DNA of 64,000 nucleotides, taken from positions 1 through 64,000 of the forward strand of contig JAOAHX010000015.1 of assembly GCA_026415035.1 (NCBI GenBank). Reading direction: 5' to 3'. Below the pieces are notes generated by a model. That model worked only from the letters and a program-made list of their open reading frames with translations, did no database searches and had not been told where the DNA came from. Position 1 is the first letter of the stretch. Each line of letters begins with the position of its first letter. Positions 54,168 to 62,064 of the stretch are shown piece by piece. Origin of the DNA: Thermodesulfobacteriota bacterium. GTDB taxonomy: Bacteria; Desulfobacterota; BSN033; UBA1163. The position numbers and the translations under genes were made by a program.

Positions 54168-54196
54168 TTGACAGAAGGGGATTGCTTGGGTTAAAC
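54168..54196 (+). promoter_or_regulatory. promoter for the modE-like gene
   Basis: TTGACA (54168-54173), 17 bases, TTAAAC (54191-54196). The -10 is weak; the transcript start would fall in the operator just downstream. Confidence 0.4.
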
Positions 54197-54198
54197 AC

Positions 54199-54222
54199 CA
54201 TTATATACGATGGAGTATAACG
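54199..54222 (+). promoter_or_regulatory. ModE-type operator overlapping the SD
   Basis: Read on the minus strand, CGTTATAC-N8-ATATAATG, matching the E. coli modA operator plan (CGTTATAT-N8-ACATAACG as I recall it). It contains GGAG at 54212-54215, seven bases before the ATG at 54223, so a bound regulator would block both initiation and ribosome access. Confidence 0.65.
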
Positions 54223-54570
54223 ATGAGGCCCCCTCCCGTGAAGCTCGGTTATAAATTATGGCTCGATCGCCACGGAAAGGCCTTCGGCGATGGCCCCTAC
54301 GAACTCCTCCGGAGGGTGGAGAAGACCGGTTCCCTCCACCGGGCCGCCCTGGACATGGGGATGTCCTACAACAAGGCCTGGCGGTTGATGGGCATCCTCG
54401 AGAAGCGCCTGGGTTTCCCGCTTCTCGAACGAAAGACCGGGGGAATCGCAGGAGGGGGCTCCCGCCTCACCCCTGAGGGGAAAAAGATGATGGACCGATA
54501 CGGGAGGTTCCGCAAAGAGGCCGACCGAGTCCTCCGGAAAGTCTTCAAAGACCATTTCCAGAAGGTATGA
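54223..54570 (+). CDS. ModE N-terminal-type winged-helix regulator
   Basis: 115 residues, only the LysR-like HTH half of ModE: LLRRVEKTGSLHRAALDMGMSYNKAWRLMGILEKRLGFPLLERKTGG in parts, then GGSRLTPEGKKMM, the classic molybdate-regulator DNA-binding domain. The molybdate-binding MopII/TOBE domains of full ModE (about 260 residues) are missing, so the ligand might be sensed by another protein or the regulator is constitutive. Overlaps the transporter gene as ATGA and has an adjacent ModE-type operator. Confidence 0.9.
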   Translation: MRPPPVKLGYKLWLDRHGKAFGDGPYELLRRVEKTGSLHRAALDMGMSYNKAWRLMGILEKRLGFPLLERKTGGIAGGGSRLTPEGKKMMDRYGRFRKEADRVLRKVFKDHFQKV

Positions 54571-55448
54571 GAATTTTCCCTCTTCTTCGAAGACCGCTTC
54601 GGGCCCCTTTTTTCGCTCTCCTTCTATGGCCCTTCCTCGTCGTCGTGGGAGAGGCCTCCTCTCCTGAAAAACTGCTCCTCTTTGCCGGCGCCGCAAGCAA
54701 ACCCCCGACCGATAGCGCCATCCGGTCGTTCCAAAAGAGAACGGGTACCCGGGTGGAGGTCGTCTATGGAGGGTCCGGTTTTGTCCTCTCCCAGATGAAG
54801 CTCTCGAAAAAGGGCGACCTCTTCTTCCCGGGCTCCTCGGACTTCATGGAGCTGGCCAAAAGGGAGGGCCTTGTCTTTTCTGAATCGGAGAGGGTCGTGG
54901 CCTACCTGATCCCCGCGATCAACGTCCAGAGGGGTAACCCCAAAGCGATCCGGTCACTGAGGGACCTTGCCCGCCCCGGAATTCGTCTCGCCATCGCCAA
55001 CCCCGAGTCGGTCTGCGTGGGCACCTATGCCGTCGAAATCATCGAAAGGAATCTTTCCCCCTCGGAAAAGGAGGCCCTGAGGAAGAATCTGGTCAGCTAT
55101 ACCGAAAGCTGCGAGAAAACGGCCAATATCATCTCCCTCAAAGCGGTGGATGCGGTGCTGGGCTGGGAGGTCTTTCAGCACTGGGACCCGGATCGGATCG
55201 AAACGGTTTTGCTAAGGCCCGAGGAGATCCCCAGGATCGGATATCTCCCCATCGCCATCTCTAAGTTCACCCGGAGCAAGCCTCTGGCCCAAACCTTTAT
55301 TGACTTCCTCCTGGGGCCCGAGGGAAAAACCCTATTCAGGAATCATCACTATCTGATGGATCTCGAAGGGGCACGCCGCTTCACAAAACCCGACACCCCC
55401 GTGGGCGGGGAGTACCGGCTGCCAAAGCAATGGAGGACGAGACCGTAA
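54567..55448 (+). CDS. modA: molybdate/tungstate ABC substrate-binding protein
   Basis: 293 residues. A signal peptide (FFALLLWPFLVVVGEASS), then LLLFAGAASKPPTDSAIRSF (the ModA start with A-A-S), VEVVYGGSGFVLSQMKLSKKGDLFFPGSSDFM (gssG-x-L-x-x-Q and oxyanion loop), RLAIANPESVCVGTYAVEII and AVDAVLGWEVF. ModA fold binding MoO4 or WO4; which one is preferred cannot be read. Translationally coupled to the regulator. A small hairpin (55487-55500) and 112-base gap follow. Confidence 0.92.
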   Translation: MRIFPLLRRPLRAPFFALLLWPFLVVVGEASSPEKLLLFAGAASKPPTDSAIRSFQKRTGTRVEVVYGGSGFVLSQMKLSKKGDLFFPGSSDFMELAKREGLVFSESERVVAYLIPAINVQRGNPKAIRSLRDLARPGIRLAIANPESVCVGTYAVEIIERNLSPSEKEALRKNLVSYTESCEKTANIISLKAVDAVLGWEVFQHWDPDRIETVLLRPEEIPRIGYLPIAISKFTRSKPLAQTFIDFLLGPEGKTLFRNHHYLMDLEGARRFTKPDTPVGGEYRLPKQWRTRP

Positions 55449-55486
55449 CCGATCCCAAGCCCCCATCCCCCAACCCTTTTCAATGG

Positions 55487-55500
55487 CCAGTCCCGACTGG
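55487..55500. repeat. six-base inverted repeat in the modA-modB gap
   Basis: CCAGTC and GACTGG separated by two bases, in the 112-base gap between binding protein and permease. It may tune the different expression of receptor and permease; no T run follows. Confidence 0.35.
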
Positions 55501-55559
55501 TCGTGGGTCAGGATTGGCTGAAAGGGATGCGGTGATTGGCGGTAAATCGAGGAGGACCG

Positions 55560-56336
55560 ATGGCCTTTCGATACACGATGATCGGAGCTGCCCTTGGGAT
55601 TTTCTCCTTCTACCTTGCCCTTCTCGTCTCCCTCGTTTTTTCGGTGACCCCAAAAGGTGTCCTCGACTCCCTCCTCCAACCCTCGACCCTCTTCTCCATC
55701 CGGTTGAGCCTCATCGCTGCAACCGTGGCCACGCTTCTGGCCATCGGGGTCGGCCTTCCCTCGGCCTATGCCCTTTCCCGTTTTCAGTTCAGGGGGAAGC
55801 AGATCGTCGATACCTTCCTTGAAATTCCCATCATCATGTCTCCCATCGCCCTGGGCGCCTCCCTTCTGATCTTTTTGAATACGCCTTTGGGAGAGTTCCT
55901 CCAGTCTAAAGGCATCTCTTTCGTCTTCGAATTCCCGGGAATCCTCCTGGCCCAGTTCGCCACAATCGCGGGGCTGGCGACCCGGTTGATGAAGGCCTCT
56001 CTGGATGAGATCTCCCCGAGGTACGAGGCCGTGGCCCGATCCCTCGGCTCTTCGCCATGGGAGGCCTTCTATCGAATCACGCTGCCCCTCTCCTTCAGGG
56101 GGCTGCTGGCCGCCACCATCCTCTCCTGGGCCAAAGCGGTGGGCGAATTTGGGGCGACGGTGACGGTGGCCGGGGCCATGCCGCTGAAGACCGAAACGAT
56201 GCCCATCGCCATCTATACGGCCCTGGCGACGGCCAATACCGAAAAGACGATCCTCTTGATCCTGATCCTCGTCTCCCTGGGCCTCCTCGCCCTCTTTGCG
56301 GTTCGCCTGACCGGAAAACTGTACCGTTATGATTAA
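55560..56336 (+). CDS. modB: molybdate/tungstate ABC permease
   Basis: 258 residues from the ATG at 55560 (GGAGG four bases before it). Six hydrophobic segments with the ABC EAA-type motif EAVARSLGSSPWEAFYRITLPLSFRG and the substrate-gate WAKAVGEFGATVTVAG, the ModB/WtpB signature (E-F-G-A). The frame upstream to 55536 starts with TTG and is not needed. Overlaps the ATPase gene ATGA. Confidence 0.93.
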   Translation: MAFRYTMIGAALGIFSFYLALLVSLVFSVTPKGVLDSLLQPSTLFSIRLSLIAATVATLLAIGVGLPSAYALSRFQFRGKQIVDTFLEIPIIMSPIALGASLLIFLNTPLGEFLQSKGISFVFEFPGILLAQFATIAGLATRLMKASLDEISPRYEAVARSLGSSPWEAFYRITLPLSFRGLLAATILSWAKAVGEFGATVTVAGAMPLKTETMPIAIYTALATANTEKTILLILILVSLGLLALFAVRLTGKLYRYD

Positions 56337-57423
56337 GATCGAATCCCTTTCGATCGATGTCGGCACCTTTAAACTGAAAGACCTCGACATCACGATCGAG
56401 GAAGGGTCCTTTCACTTTCTCCTCGGCCCAACGGGATCGGGCAAGACCCTCATCCTCGAGTCGATCATCGGCCTCCATCGGCCGGAAAGGGGGAAAATTT
56501 GGGTCGGCCAGAAGGAGGTCCAAAGGCTTCCTCCCGAGCGAAGAGAGATCTCGTATGTCCCTCAGGATCTGGCCCTTTTCCCCCATCTCAGCGTGAGGGA
56601 GAATATCCTGTACGGGATCCGGGCGAGGAATCACATGCCGAAAAATTACGAAGAATACCTGGAATCCCTGATCCGGGCGATGAGGGTTGAAGGCCTTCTC
56701 GATCGGTATCCGGCTCGTCTCAGCGGCGGAGAGAAAAAACGGGTGGCCCTTCTCAGGGCCCTCGCTCCACAGCCGAAGCTCCTCCTCCTCGACGAGCCCC
56801 TTTCGGGCCTCGATCCCTCCATCAAGATCGAGATCCTCTATCTCCTGAAGGCCCTTCATGCCTCGTTTCGGCCGACCGTTTTGTGTGTCTCTCACGATTT
56901 CGAGGAGGCCTATATGCTCGGCGAGAGGATCACCGTCTTCATGGACGGGAAGGTGGAGCAGGTGGGCAGCAGGGACGACGTCTTCCTCAGGCCCCGAACG
57001 AGGAAGGTGGCCGAGTTTTTAGGTCATCGGAACCTTTACAGGGGAAGAATCCTCTCCAGAGATGAGGCTCAGGGGAGGACCTTGCTCGATATTCAAGGGC
57101 TGAGGTTTTCCGCTCCTTCTGCGGCCGACCCGAAACGGAAGGAGAGGGGAAAAGAGGTGGACCTCTATATCCGGCCGGAGGAGGTGATGATCCTCCGGGA
57201 GGGAAAGCCTGTCAAAGATTCTTTAAAGAGGAATATCTTCGAGGGGGCGATCCTCGACATCGCCGATCGAGGAAGGCACCATGTCATCTTCTTCCAGGAA
57301 AAGAGCCATTGTGTCCTTTTCGAAATCTCCATCCCGAATTACGCCCTTCGAAATCTCAATCTCTCTTCGGGCCAGGAAGCCAAAATAGCTCTCCGGGACG
57401 AGGCCTTCTGGGTGATGGAATAG
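56329..57423 (+). CDS. modC: molybdate/tungstate ABC ATPase with C-terminal TOBE region
   Basis: 364 residues. Walker A FLLGPTGSGKTLILESIIGL, Q-loop YVPQDLALFPHLSVREN, signature ARLSGGEKKRVALLRAL, Walker B LLLLDEPLSGLDPSIKIEI and SHDFEEAYML (switch His). The C-terminal about 100 residues hold beta-rich regulatory TOBE-like sequence. It stops 11 bases from the convergent mobB. Confidence 0.94.
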   Translation: MIKIESLSIDVGTFKLKDLDITIEEGSFHFLLGPTGSGKTLILESIIGLHRPERGKIWVGQKEVQRLPPERREISYVPQDLALFPHLSVRENILYGIRARNHMPKNYEEYLESLIRAMRVEGLLDRYPARLSGGEKKRVALLRALAPQPKLLLLDEPLSGLDPSIKIEILYLLKALHASFRPTVLCVSHDFEEAYMLGERITVFMDGKVEQVGSRDDVFLRPRTRKVAEFLGHRNLYRGRILSRDEAQGRTLLDIQGLRFSAPSAADPKRKERGKEVDLYIRPEEVMILREGKPVKDSLKRNIFEGAILDIADRGRHHVIFFQEKSHCVLFEISIPNYALRNLNLSSGQEAKIALRDEAFWVME

Positions 57424-57433
57424 AGGCAGAGGG

Positions 57434-58087
57434 TCAAACGGGATCGAGGATCTGGATGTCTATCTTTTTAAAGGTTTCGCACCCCTTAAGGGACCTCACC
57501 ATTCCCTTGATCGATCCCGTCAGGAAATCGCGGATGAAAGGTTTCAAGGGGATCGTCTTCCCATCCACCTTCAAGGTGATCTCCACCTCCCTTTTCGGTT
57601 TGAGAAACTTCCTCTCGATGAAGTCTGCCACCTCTCCGGGAGCATCCAGGGAGAAACAGGGCACGTCCACCTCGAAGGTCTGATTCGATACGATGGCAAC
57701 CAGGTTGTCTTCTTTGGTACAGAGCAGTTCCTGATGCACCTCCTTCCGGAAGATCTCGATCTTGGGCTGGACGTCCTTCTTATACCCCTCAGAGAGGATG
57801 AGATCGACGTCCTGGATGAACTTTTCCCGTATCTCGTCCAGGGTCAAATCCCTCTCCACATCCCGGATGAGCGCAACCTTTTGGGGAGAGGAGATCACCA
57901 CCGTATGGGCTCCCGCCTTCTTATGCCGCCAGCTATCCTTCCCCTCCCGGTCCACCTCAAACCCGTGGACATCGTGTTTCACGGTGGCCACCCGGTAGCC
58001 CCTCTTCACCAGTTCGGGCAAGAGCTTCTCGATGAAGGTCGTCTTCCCGCTATCGGACTTTCCTACGATCGATATGATGGGAATCAT
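57434..58087 (-). CDS. mobB: molybdopterin-guanine dinucleotide biosynthesis protein MobB, extended
   Basis: 217 residues. GTP-binding start IPIISIVGKSDSGKTTFIEKLLPEL (P-loop), VATVKHDVHGFEVDREGKDSWRHKKAGA with the MobB H-D-x-H region, and LILSEGYKKDVQPKIEIFRKE. After residue 160 the protein carries an extra about 50 residues not seen in E. coli MobB. It assists MobA in forming the bis-MGD cofactor for Mo/W enzymes. Leftward, adjacent to moeA. Confidence 0.92.
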   Translation of the reverse strand: MIPIISIVGKSDSGKTTFIEKLLPELVKRGYRVATVKHDVHGFEVDREGKDSWRHKKAGAHTVVISSPQKVALIRDVERDLTLDEIREKFIQDVDLILSEGYKKDVQPKIEIFRKEVHQELLCTKEDNLVAIVSNQTFEVDVPCFSLDAPGEVADFIERKFLKPKREVEITLKVDGKTIPLKPFIRDFLTGSIKGMVRSLKGCETFKKIDIQILDPV

Positions 58088-58166
58088 GGTCGGTTGGCTC
58101 CCGTATTGAGTTCCGAGGGCATCCTTGGAAGGTTGAAGGCTTGAACACCAGGGGATGAAAAAGGTT

Positions 58167-59408
58167 TCATTTCAGCGGACCCGATCCTACGAACTCCGGA
58201 GGGTAAAGCAGTTGCACCTTCACCCTCTCCCCTTCCTTGACCCCCTCCCGATCTTCCGGAAGGATGATCAACCCGTTGGCCCGTACCATCGATCGCAATA
58301 TTCCGGAGCCCTGAGGACCCGTGGTTTTCACAGAGTATCCCTCCGGCCCGTAAGAGACCACCCCTCGGATGAAATGTCTCTTCCCGGGTTCTTTCCGGAT
58401 CTCTTCGGCAAGGATGGCTTCGATCACAGGCCGAAAGAGCTGGCCGTGGCCCATCATCTTGAGCAGGGCGGGTCGGACAAACTGCTCAAAGGTCACCATG
58501 GAGGAAACCGGATTTCCGGGAAGGCTGAAAACGGGCTTTCCATCATATTGCCAGAAGGCCACGGGTTTTCCGGGCTTCATGGCTACCCGCCAGAAGATCA
58601 GCTGCGCCCCCAACTCCTTCAATGCCTCTCGGACAAAATCATAATCGCCCACGGAGACGCCCGCAGAGGAGATAAAAACGTCCGCCTGAAGCCCCTGGAG
58701 CAGTTTCCTCTTTATCTCCTCCTTATCATCTCTTGCGATTCCCAACTGCATCGGGACGGCCCCGCACTCTTTCACCTGAGCAGCCAGGGTATAGGAATTG
58801 CTGGAGACGATCTTGGCCCCTTCCAGAGGCTCCCCGACATCGACCAGCTCCTCTCCCGTACAGAGGATGGCGACCACCGGCCTCCGGTAGACCAGGACAA
58901 AGGGTTTCCCGATGGAGGCCAACATCCCGACTTCCGAGGGCCGGATGACCTCCCCGTGGGTGATCACGCGATCCCCCTGCTTAACATCCTCTCCGGCCCT
59001 CCGGATGAAATCTCCAGGGCGAACGCTCTTCCGGATGGAGACCGACCTTCCGTCCGATCTCGTCTCCTCCACAGGAACCACCGCATCTGCCCCTGCGGGG
59101 ACAGGAGCTCCCGTCATAATCCGAATGGCCTGTCCCTCCTGAAGGGCGTTTTTGGCAAAAAACCCTGCCCGAAGATCCTCGATGATTATTAAAGAGACCG
59201 GGTTCTGTTCCGAGGCCTTCTGAACATCCACGGATCGAACCGCATAGCCATCCATCCCGGAATTGTCATAAGGGGGGAGGTCGCGGGGGGCGACGGCATC
59301 CTCAGCGATCACACGGCCCAGGGCCTCCAGGATCGAGACCTTTTCGAGCCCAAGGGGATGAACATGAGAAAGGATCCTTTCGATGGCTTCCTCAACCCGG
59401 ATCATCAT
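58167..59408 (-). CDS. moeA: molybdopterin molybdenumtransferase MoeA
   Basis: 413 residues. MMIRVEEAIERILSHVHPLG, DLPPYDNSGMDGYAVRS (the P-P-F/Y-x-N-S-A/G-M-D-G signature), IMTGAPVPAGADAVVPVEE, ICTGEELVDVGEPLEG, VSSNSYTLAAQVKECG, STGG-like SAGVSVGDYDFVREAL and FSLPGNPVSSMVTFEQFVRP. Inserts Mo or W into molybdopterin. A TATATT hexamer ends ten bases before the ATG and no SD is seen. Between mobB and the ferritin-like gene. Confidence 0.95.
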   Translation of the reverse strand: MMIRVEEAIERILSHVHPLGLEKVSILEALGRVIAEDAVAPRDLPPYDNSGMDGYAVRSVDVQKASEQNPVSLIIIEDLRAGFFAKNALQEGQAIRIMTGAPVPAGADAVVPVEETRSDGRSVSIRKSVRPGDFIRRAGEDVKQGDRVITHGEVIRPSEVGMLASIGKPFVLVYRRPVVAILCTGEELVDVGEPLEGAKIVSSNSYTLAAQVKECGAVPMQLGIARDDKEEIKRKLLQGLQADVFISSAGVSVGDYDFVREALKELGAQLIFWRVAMKPGKPVAFWQYDGKPVFSLPGNPVSSMVTFEQFVRPALLKMMGHGQLFRPVIEAILAEEIRKEPGKRHFIRGVVSYGPEGYSVKTTGPQGSGILRSMVRANGLIILPEDREGVKEGERVKVQLLYPPEFVGSGPLK

Positions 59409-59416
59409 ATCGGCCT

Positions 59417-59424
59417 ATAATATA
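59417..59424 (-). promoter_or_regulatory. candidate -10 box of moeA
   Basis: Overlapping TATATT/TATTAT hexamers 8-10 bases before the ATG. No convincing -35 is seen. Confidence 0.35.
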
Positions 59425-59524
59425 AAACGATCTGACTGAAAATTCACTCCCTTGGGACTCCTCTGAATGCCAAAGCCGCCTCTCGATCGGATCTCAAACC
59501 CCTCTTCCTTATCTCCTTGAGATA

Positions 59525-59553
59525 TTGAGATATTTTAAATCACTCCTTATAAT
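59525..59553 (+). promoter_or_regulatory. sigma-70 promoter of the ferritin-like gene
   Basis: TTGAGA (59525-59530), 17-base spacer, TATAAT (59548-59553). The leader is about 80 bases; it includes a purine-rich stretch and ends in AAGGAGG nine bases before the ATG at 59640. Confidence 0.75.
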
Positions 59554-59639
59554 CGATCTGTCCGGAAAAGAGAGGAGGAGGGCCTTTGACCCTCGTCCTT
59601 AAAAGTCACAGCAAAAAAACAAAAAAGGAGGGACCCGAT

Positions 59640-59936
59640 ATGCTTTCGAAAATACCTGTGGATCTTGAAAAAATATCCCGAGGCGATCTGGACAAAGAGA
59701 TCCTCAGGGCAGGCATTATCGCGGAACTGGACGCCATCAACCTTTATGAACAGATGGCCGCCCTGACAAAAAATCAGAGGATTAAGAAGGTCCTGCTTGA
59801 CATCGCCCGGGAAGAGAAGACCCATGTGGGAGAATTCCAGGCCCTTTTGCTCCAGGAGGACAGGGAGCAGGAAGAAGAGTTAGAGAAGGGTCGGATGGAA
59901 GTAAAAGGGAGGGTGGACCCTAAGAGAGGGGGATAA
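59640..59936 (+). CDS. two-helix ferritin-like protein (encapsulated-ferritin type)
   Basis: 98 residues from the ATG at 59640 (AAGGAGG before it). Two helices carrying a ferritin half-site: AGIIAELDAINLYEQMAAL (Glu29, Glu37) and DIAREEKTHVGEFQALLLQE (Glu59, His62, Glu65, ExxH). Two-helix length and motif match encapsulated ferritins (EncFtn), which form decamers and need two subunits to build a diiron site. The tail KGRMEVKGRVDPKRGG is basic and has no obvious encapsulin-targeting peptide, and no encapsulin gene is adjacent. Possibly an iron-oxidising or rubrerythrin-like protein. Confidence 0.83.
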   Translation: MLSKIPVDLEKISRGDLDKEILRAGIIAELDAINLYEQMAALTKNQRIKKVLLDIAREEKTHVGEFQALLLQEDREQEEELEKGRMEVKGRVDPKRGG

Positions 59937-59943
59937 AAAAGGT

Positions 59944-59972
59944 TTGATCCTGCCACTCCAACGTGGTATGAT
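59944..59972 (+). promoter_or_regulatory. sigma-70 promoter of the 150-residue unknown gene
   Basis: TTGATC (59944-59949), 17 bases, TATGAT (59967-59972). An 8-codon open frame (60028-60054) lies in the leader. Confidence 0.7.
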
Positions 59973-60053
59973 ATAGAGGTAAAGAGAATCGGGTGGGGGC
60001 CCTCCAAGAGGGACGAAGTTCGTCGACATGAACACCGATCCTTTAAACTCCTG

Positions 60054-60506
60054 ATGAACGCAATCCAGGCCAGAGACGAATTACGAAAGATGGGCATACG
60101 AGATCTCTTTCGTCTGGCCGCCGACCAAAAACTCTCCGAATGCCTGGTGGGAGCGAGGGCCTGTAGCCTTTACCTGAAATACCGGGGTTACCCCTTCTGC
60201 CTTTCGGAATTACTGGGGAAAGGCTGTATTTATGAGGAGCGATTAAAAAGGGATCGGATTTCGAGAGAAACCCCTCATCCCCTTCTTTTCCCTGCCCATC
60301 GCCTATCTCCCGTAAAAACGGAAGGCATCCCTTTCAAGGTCTATTGGAGGGATGAATCCACCCGGGCGATGATCTTTCTCGGAGAGGTTGTCGAAAGAAG
60401 GACCAAAGAGAGGAAGAACAACCTTCAGGATCTCCTGATCAAAGCAAGGAAAGAATTTTCCCATCGGGTAGAAAATCCGGCCGGGATCTTTTTATTGGGC
60501 CCTTAA
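60054..60506 (+). CDS. unrecognised 150-residue protein
   Basis: No family is recognised. N-terminal half has four Cys at residues 30, 37, 49 and 58 within 29 residues, which could hold a metal or FeS cluster but no known motif fits. The C-terminal half is basic with RRTKERKNNLQDLLIKARKEF. No signal peptide or membrane segment, so probably cytoplasmic. The ATG is the A of a TGATG overlap with a small upstream frame and no good SD is seen. It has its own promoter and lies between the ferritin-like and the dehydratase-like gene; a function is not assigned. Confidence 0.65.
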   Translation: MNAIQARDELRKMGIRDLFRLAADQKLSECLVGARACSLYLKYRGYPFCLSELLGKGCIYEERLKRDRISRETPHPLLFPAHRLSPVKTEGIPFKVYWRDESTRAMIFLGEVVERRTKERKNNLQDLLIKARKEFSHRVENPAGIFLLGP

Positions 60507-60603
60507 GGGATGGCCTCTCCCCGTATCCTGCCCCCTCAGCAAACGCTGGCCGGCCGGGAAGCGGTGTAAAGGGGCGACCTCGCCATGCACGAAAGGAGAA
60601 AAA

Positions 60604-62064
60604 ATGGCTCTGATCACACCCGAACAGTATGAGGGGAGCCTAAAGAAGAGAAAACCCAGGATCTTCATGAACGGGAAGAAGGTCGAAGACTACCTCAGTA
60701 ATCCCAATATTCGTACGGTCATCGAGGCGAACAAGGCCAGTTACCGGTGGGCCTTGGACCCCGACACCCAGGAGATCATGACGGCCCTCTCCCCCCTGAC
60801 GAAGGACCGGGTCAACCGATACGTCCATGTCTGCGGAAGCCGGGAGGACCTGGTCGCAAAGGCCATCGCAGGGACTTTCGCCGCTGAACGGCTGGGAACC
60901 TGCATCTACCGGTGTCCCGGTCTGGACGCCTTCCACAGCCTGGCCAGCACGACTTGGGAGATGGACAGGAACCTCGGAACGGAGTATCACAGCCGGTTTA
61001 TGAGATACCTGAAGTGGGTTCAGGAGAACGACCTGGTGGTCTCGGGGGCCTTGACAGAACCCCGTGGAGATCGCAAAAAGAGGGCCCTCGACTGGCCAGA
61101 TCCTTATCTCTCCCTGAAGGTGGTGGAAAAGAGATCGGACGGGATCGTCGTCCGGGGAGCCAAGATCAATATCAGCGGCGCCTTCGTCAGCCACGAACTG
61201 GTCGTCCTTCCCCAATCCGCAAAGAAGAGAGAGGAAGGCGATTATGCCTTGGCCTTTGCGATCCCTTCCGATGCCGAAGGCATCACCTATATCTGCCAGT
61301 ACTCCCCTTATTCAGCCGAACGCGAAATGGCCGAGGATATCTACGAGCTGGGAAACCCTCTCTTCGGCCAGAGGGAGACGGCCATGGTCGTCTTCGACAA
61401 TGTCTTTGTCCCTTGGGAAAGGGTCTTTCACTGCGGGGAAACCGAATATTCCTCAAAATTGGTCGAACGCTTCGCCAAGACCCACCGGATGACCTGCGGG
61501 GGGACCTGCAAGGTCGGGTTCATGAACCTCATCATCGGGGCCTGCAAGCTCCTCCAGGAGTATAAGGGATTGGAGAAGGCCCAGCACATCAACGACGAGC
61601 TGACCGAGATGGTCGTCTTGAGGGAGACCGGAAGGGCCTGCGGTCTGGCCTCGGCCAATCTCGGAAAAGAAGAACCGGAAGGATCGGGCGTCTTCCTCCC
61701 CGATGAGTTGATGGGGAACGTGGCCAAGCTCAACATCTGCAATGCCTTCTGGCGGGTGATGGCCCTCGCAGGTGACATCGGAGGCGGCCTCATCGTCACC
61801 CTCCCCTCCCTCAAGGAGTTGAAGAACCCGGAGACGAAAAGGTATGTCGAGGAATTCCTGGGGTTCGGTTCGGAGGTGCCCACCGAACACATCCTCAAGG
61901 TGACGAAACTCCTTCAGAACTGGACCGCCGGCCAGCACGGGGTGGGCACCTGGCATGGCGCGGGTCCGGTCATGGCCCAGAAGATCATGATCCAGAGGAT
62001 CGTCGATTACGAGCACGAAAAGAAGCTGGTCAAAGAGGCTTTGGGGATCTTGGAGAAGAGATGA
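60604..62064 (+). CDS. 4-hydroxybutyryl-CoA dehydratase/HpaB-fold [4Fe-4S] enzyme
   Basis: 486 residues. Flavin and cluster fold of 4-hydroxybutyryl-CoA dehydratase (AbfD). Cys100 and Cys104 (CIYRC) match C99/C103; H294 and C302 (HRMTCGGTCKVG) match H292/C299 but with one extra residue. AbfD's Tyr296 aligns with Cys298 here. Lys303 corresponds to K300. The full cluster set suggests a radical dehydratase or isomerase, not an HpaB monooxygenase; the changed active-site residue suggests another substrate. SD AAAGGAG. Coupled to the MBL gene by ATGA. Confidence 0.88.
   Translation: MALITPEQYEGSLKKRKPRIFMNGKKVEDYLSNPNIRTVIEANKASYRWALDPDTQEIMTALSPLTKDRVNRYVHVCGSREDLVAKAIAGTFAAERLGTCIYRCPGLDAFHSLASTTWEMDRNLGTEYHSRFMRYLKWVQENDLVVSGALTEPRGDRKKRALDWPDPYLSLKVVEKRSDGIVVRGAKINISGAFVSHELVVLPQSAKKREEGDYALAFAIPSDAEGITYICQYSPYSAEREMAEDIYELGNPLFGQRETAMVVFDNVFVPWERVFHCGETEYSSKLVERFAKTHRMTCGGTCKVGFMNLIIGACKLLQEYKGLEKAQHINDELTEMVVLRETGRACGLASANLGKEEPEGSGVFLPDELMGNVAKLNICNAFWRVMALAGDIGGGLIVTLPSLKELKNPETKRYVEEFLGFGSEVPTEHILKVTKLLQNWTAGQHGVGTWHGAGPVMAQKIMIQRIVDYEHEKKLVKEALGILEKR

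Noticed and set aside
60507-60603. Riboswitch-like leader before the dehydratase gene
   Set aside because: Only a small GGCG/CGCC hairpin is seen; no known aptamer core recognised.
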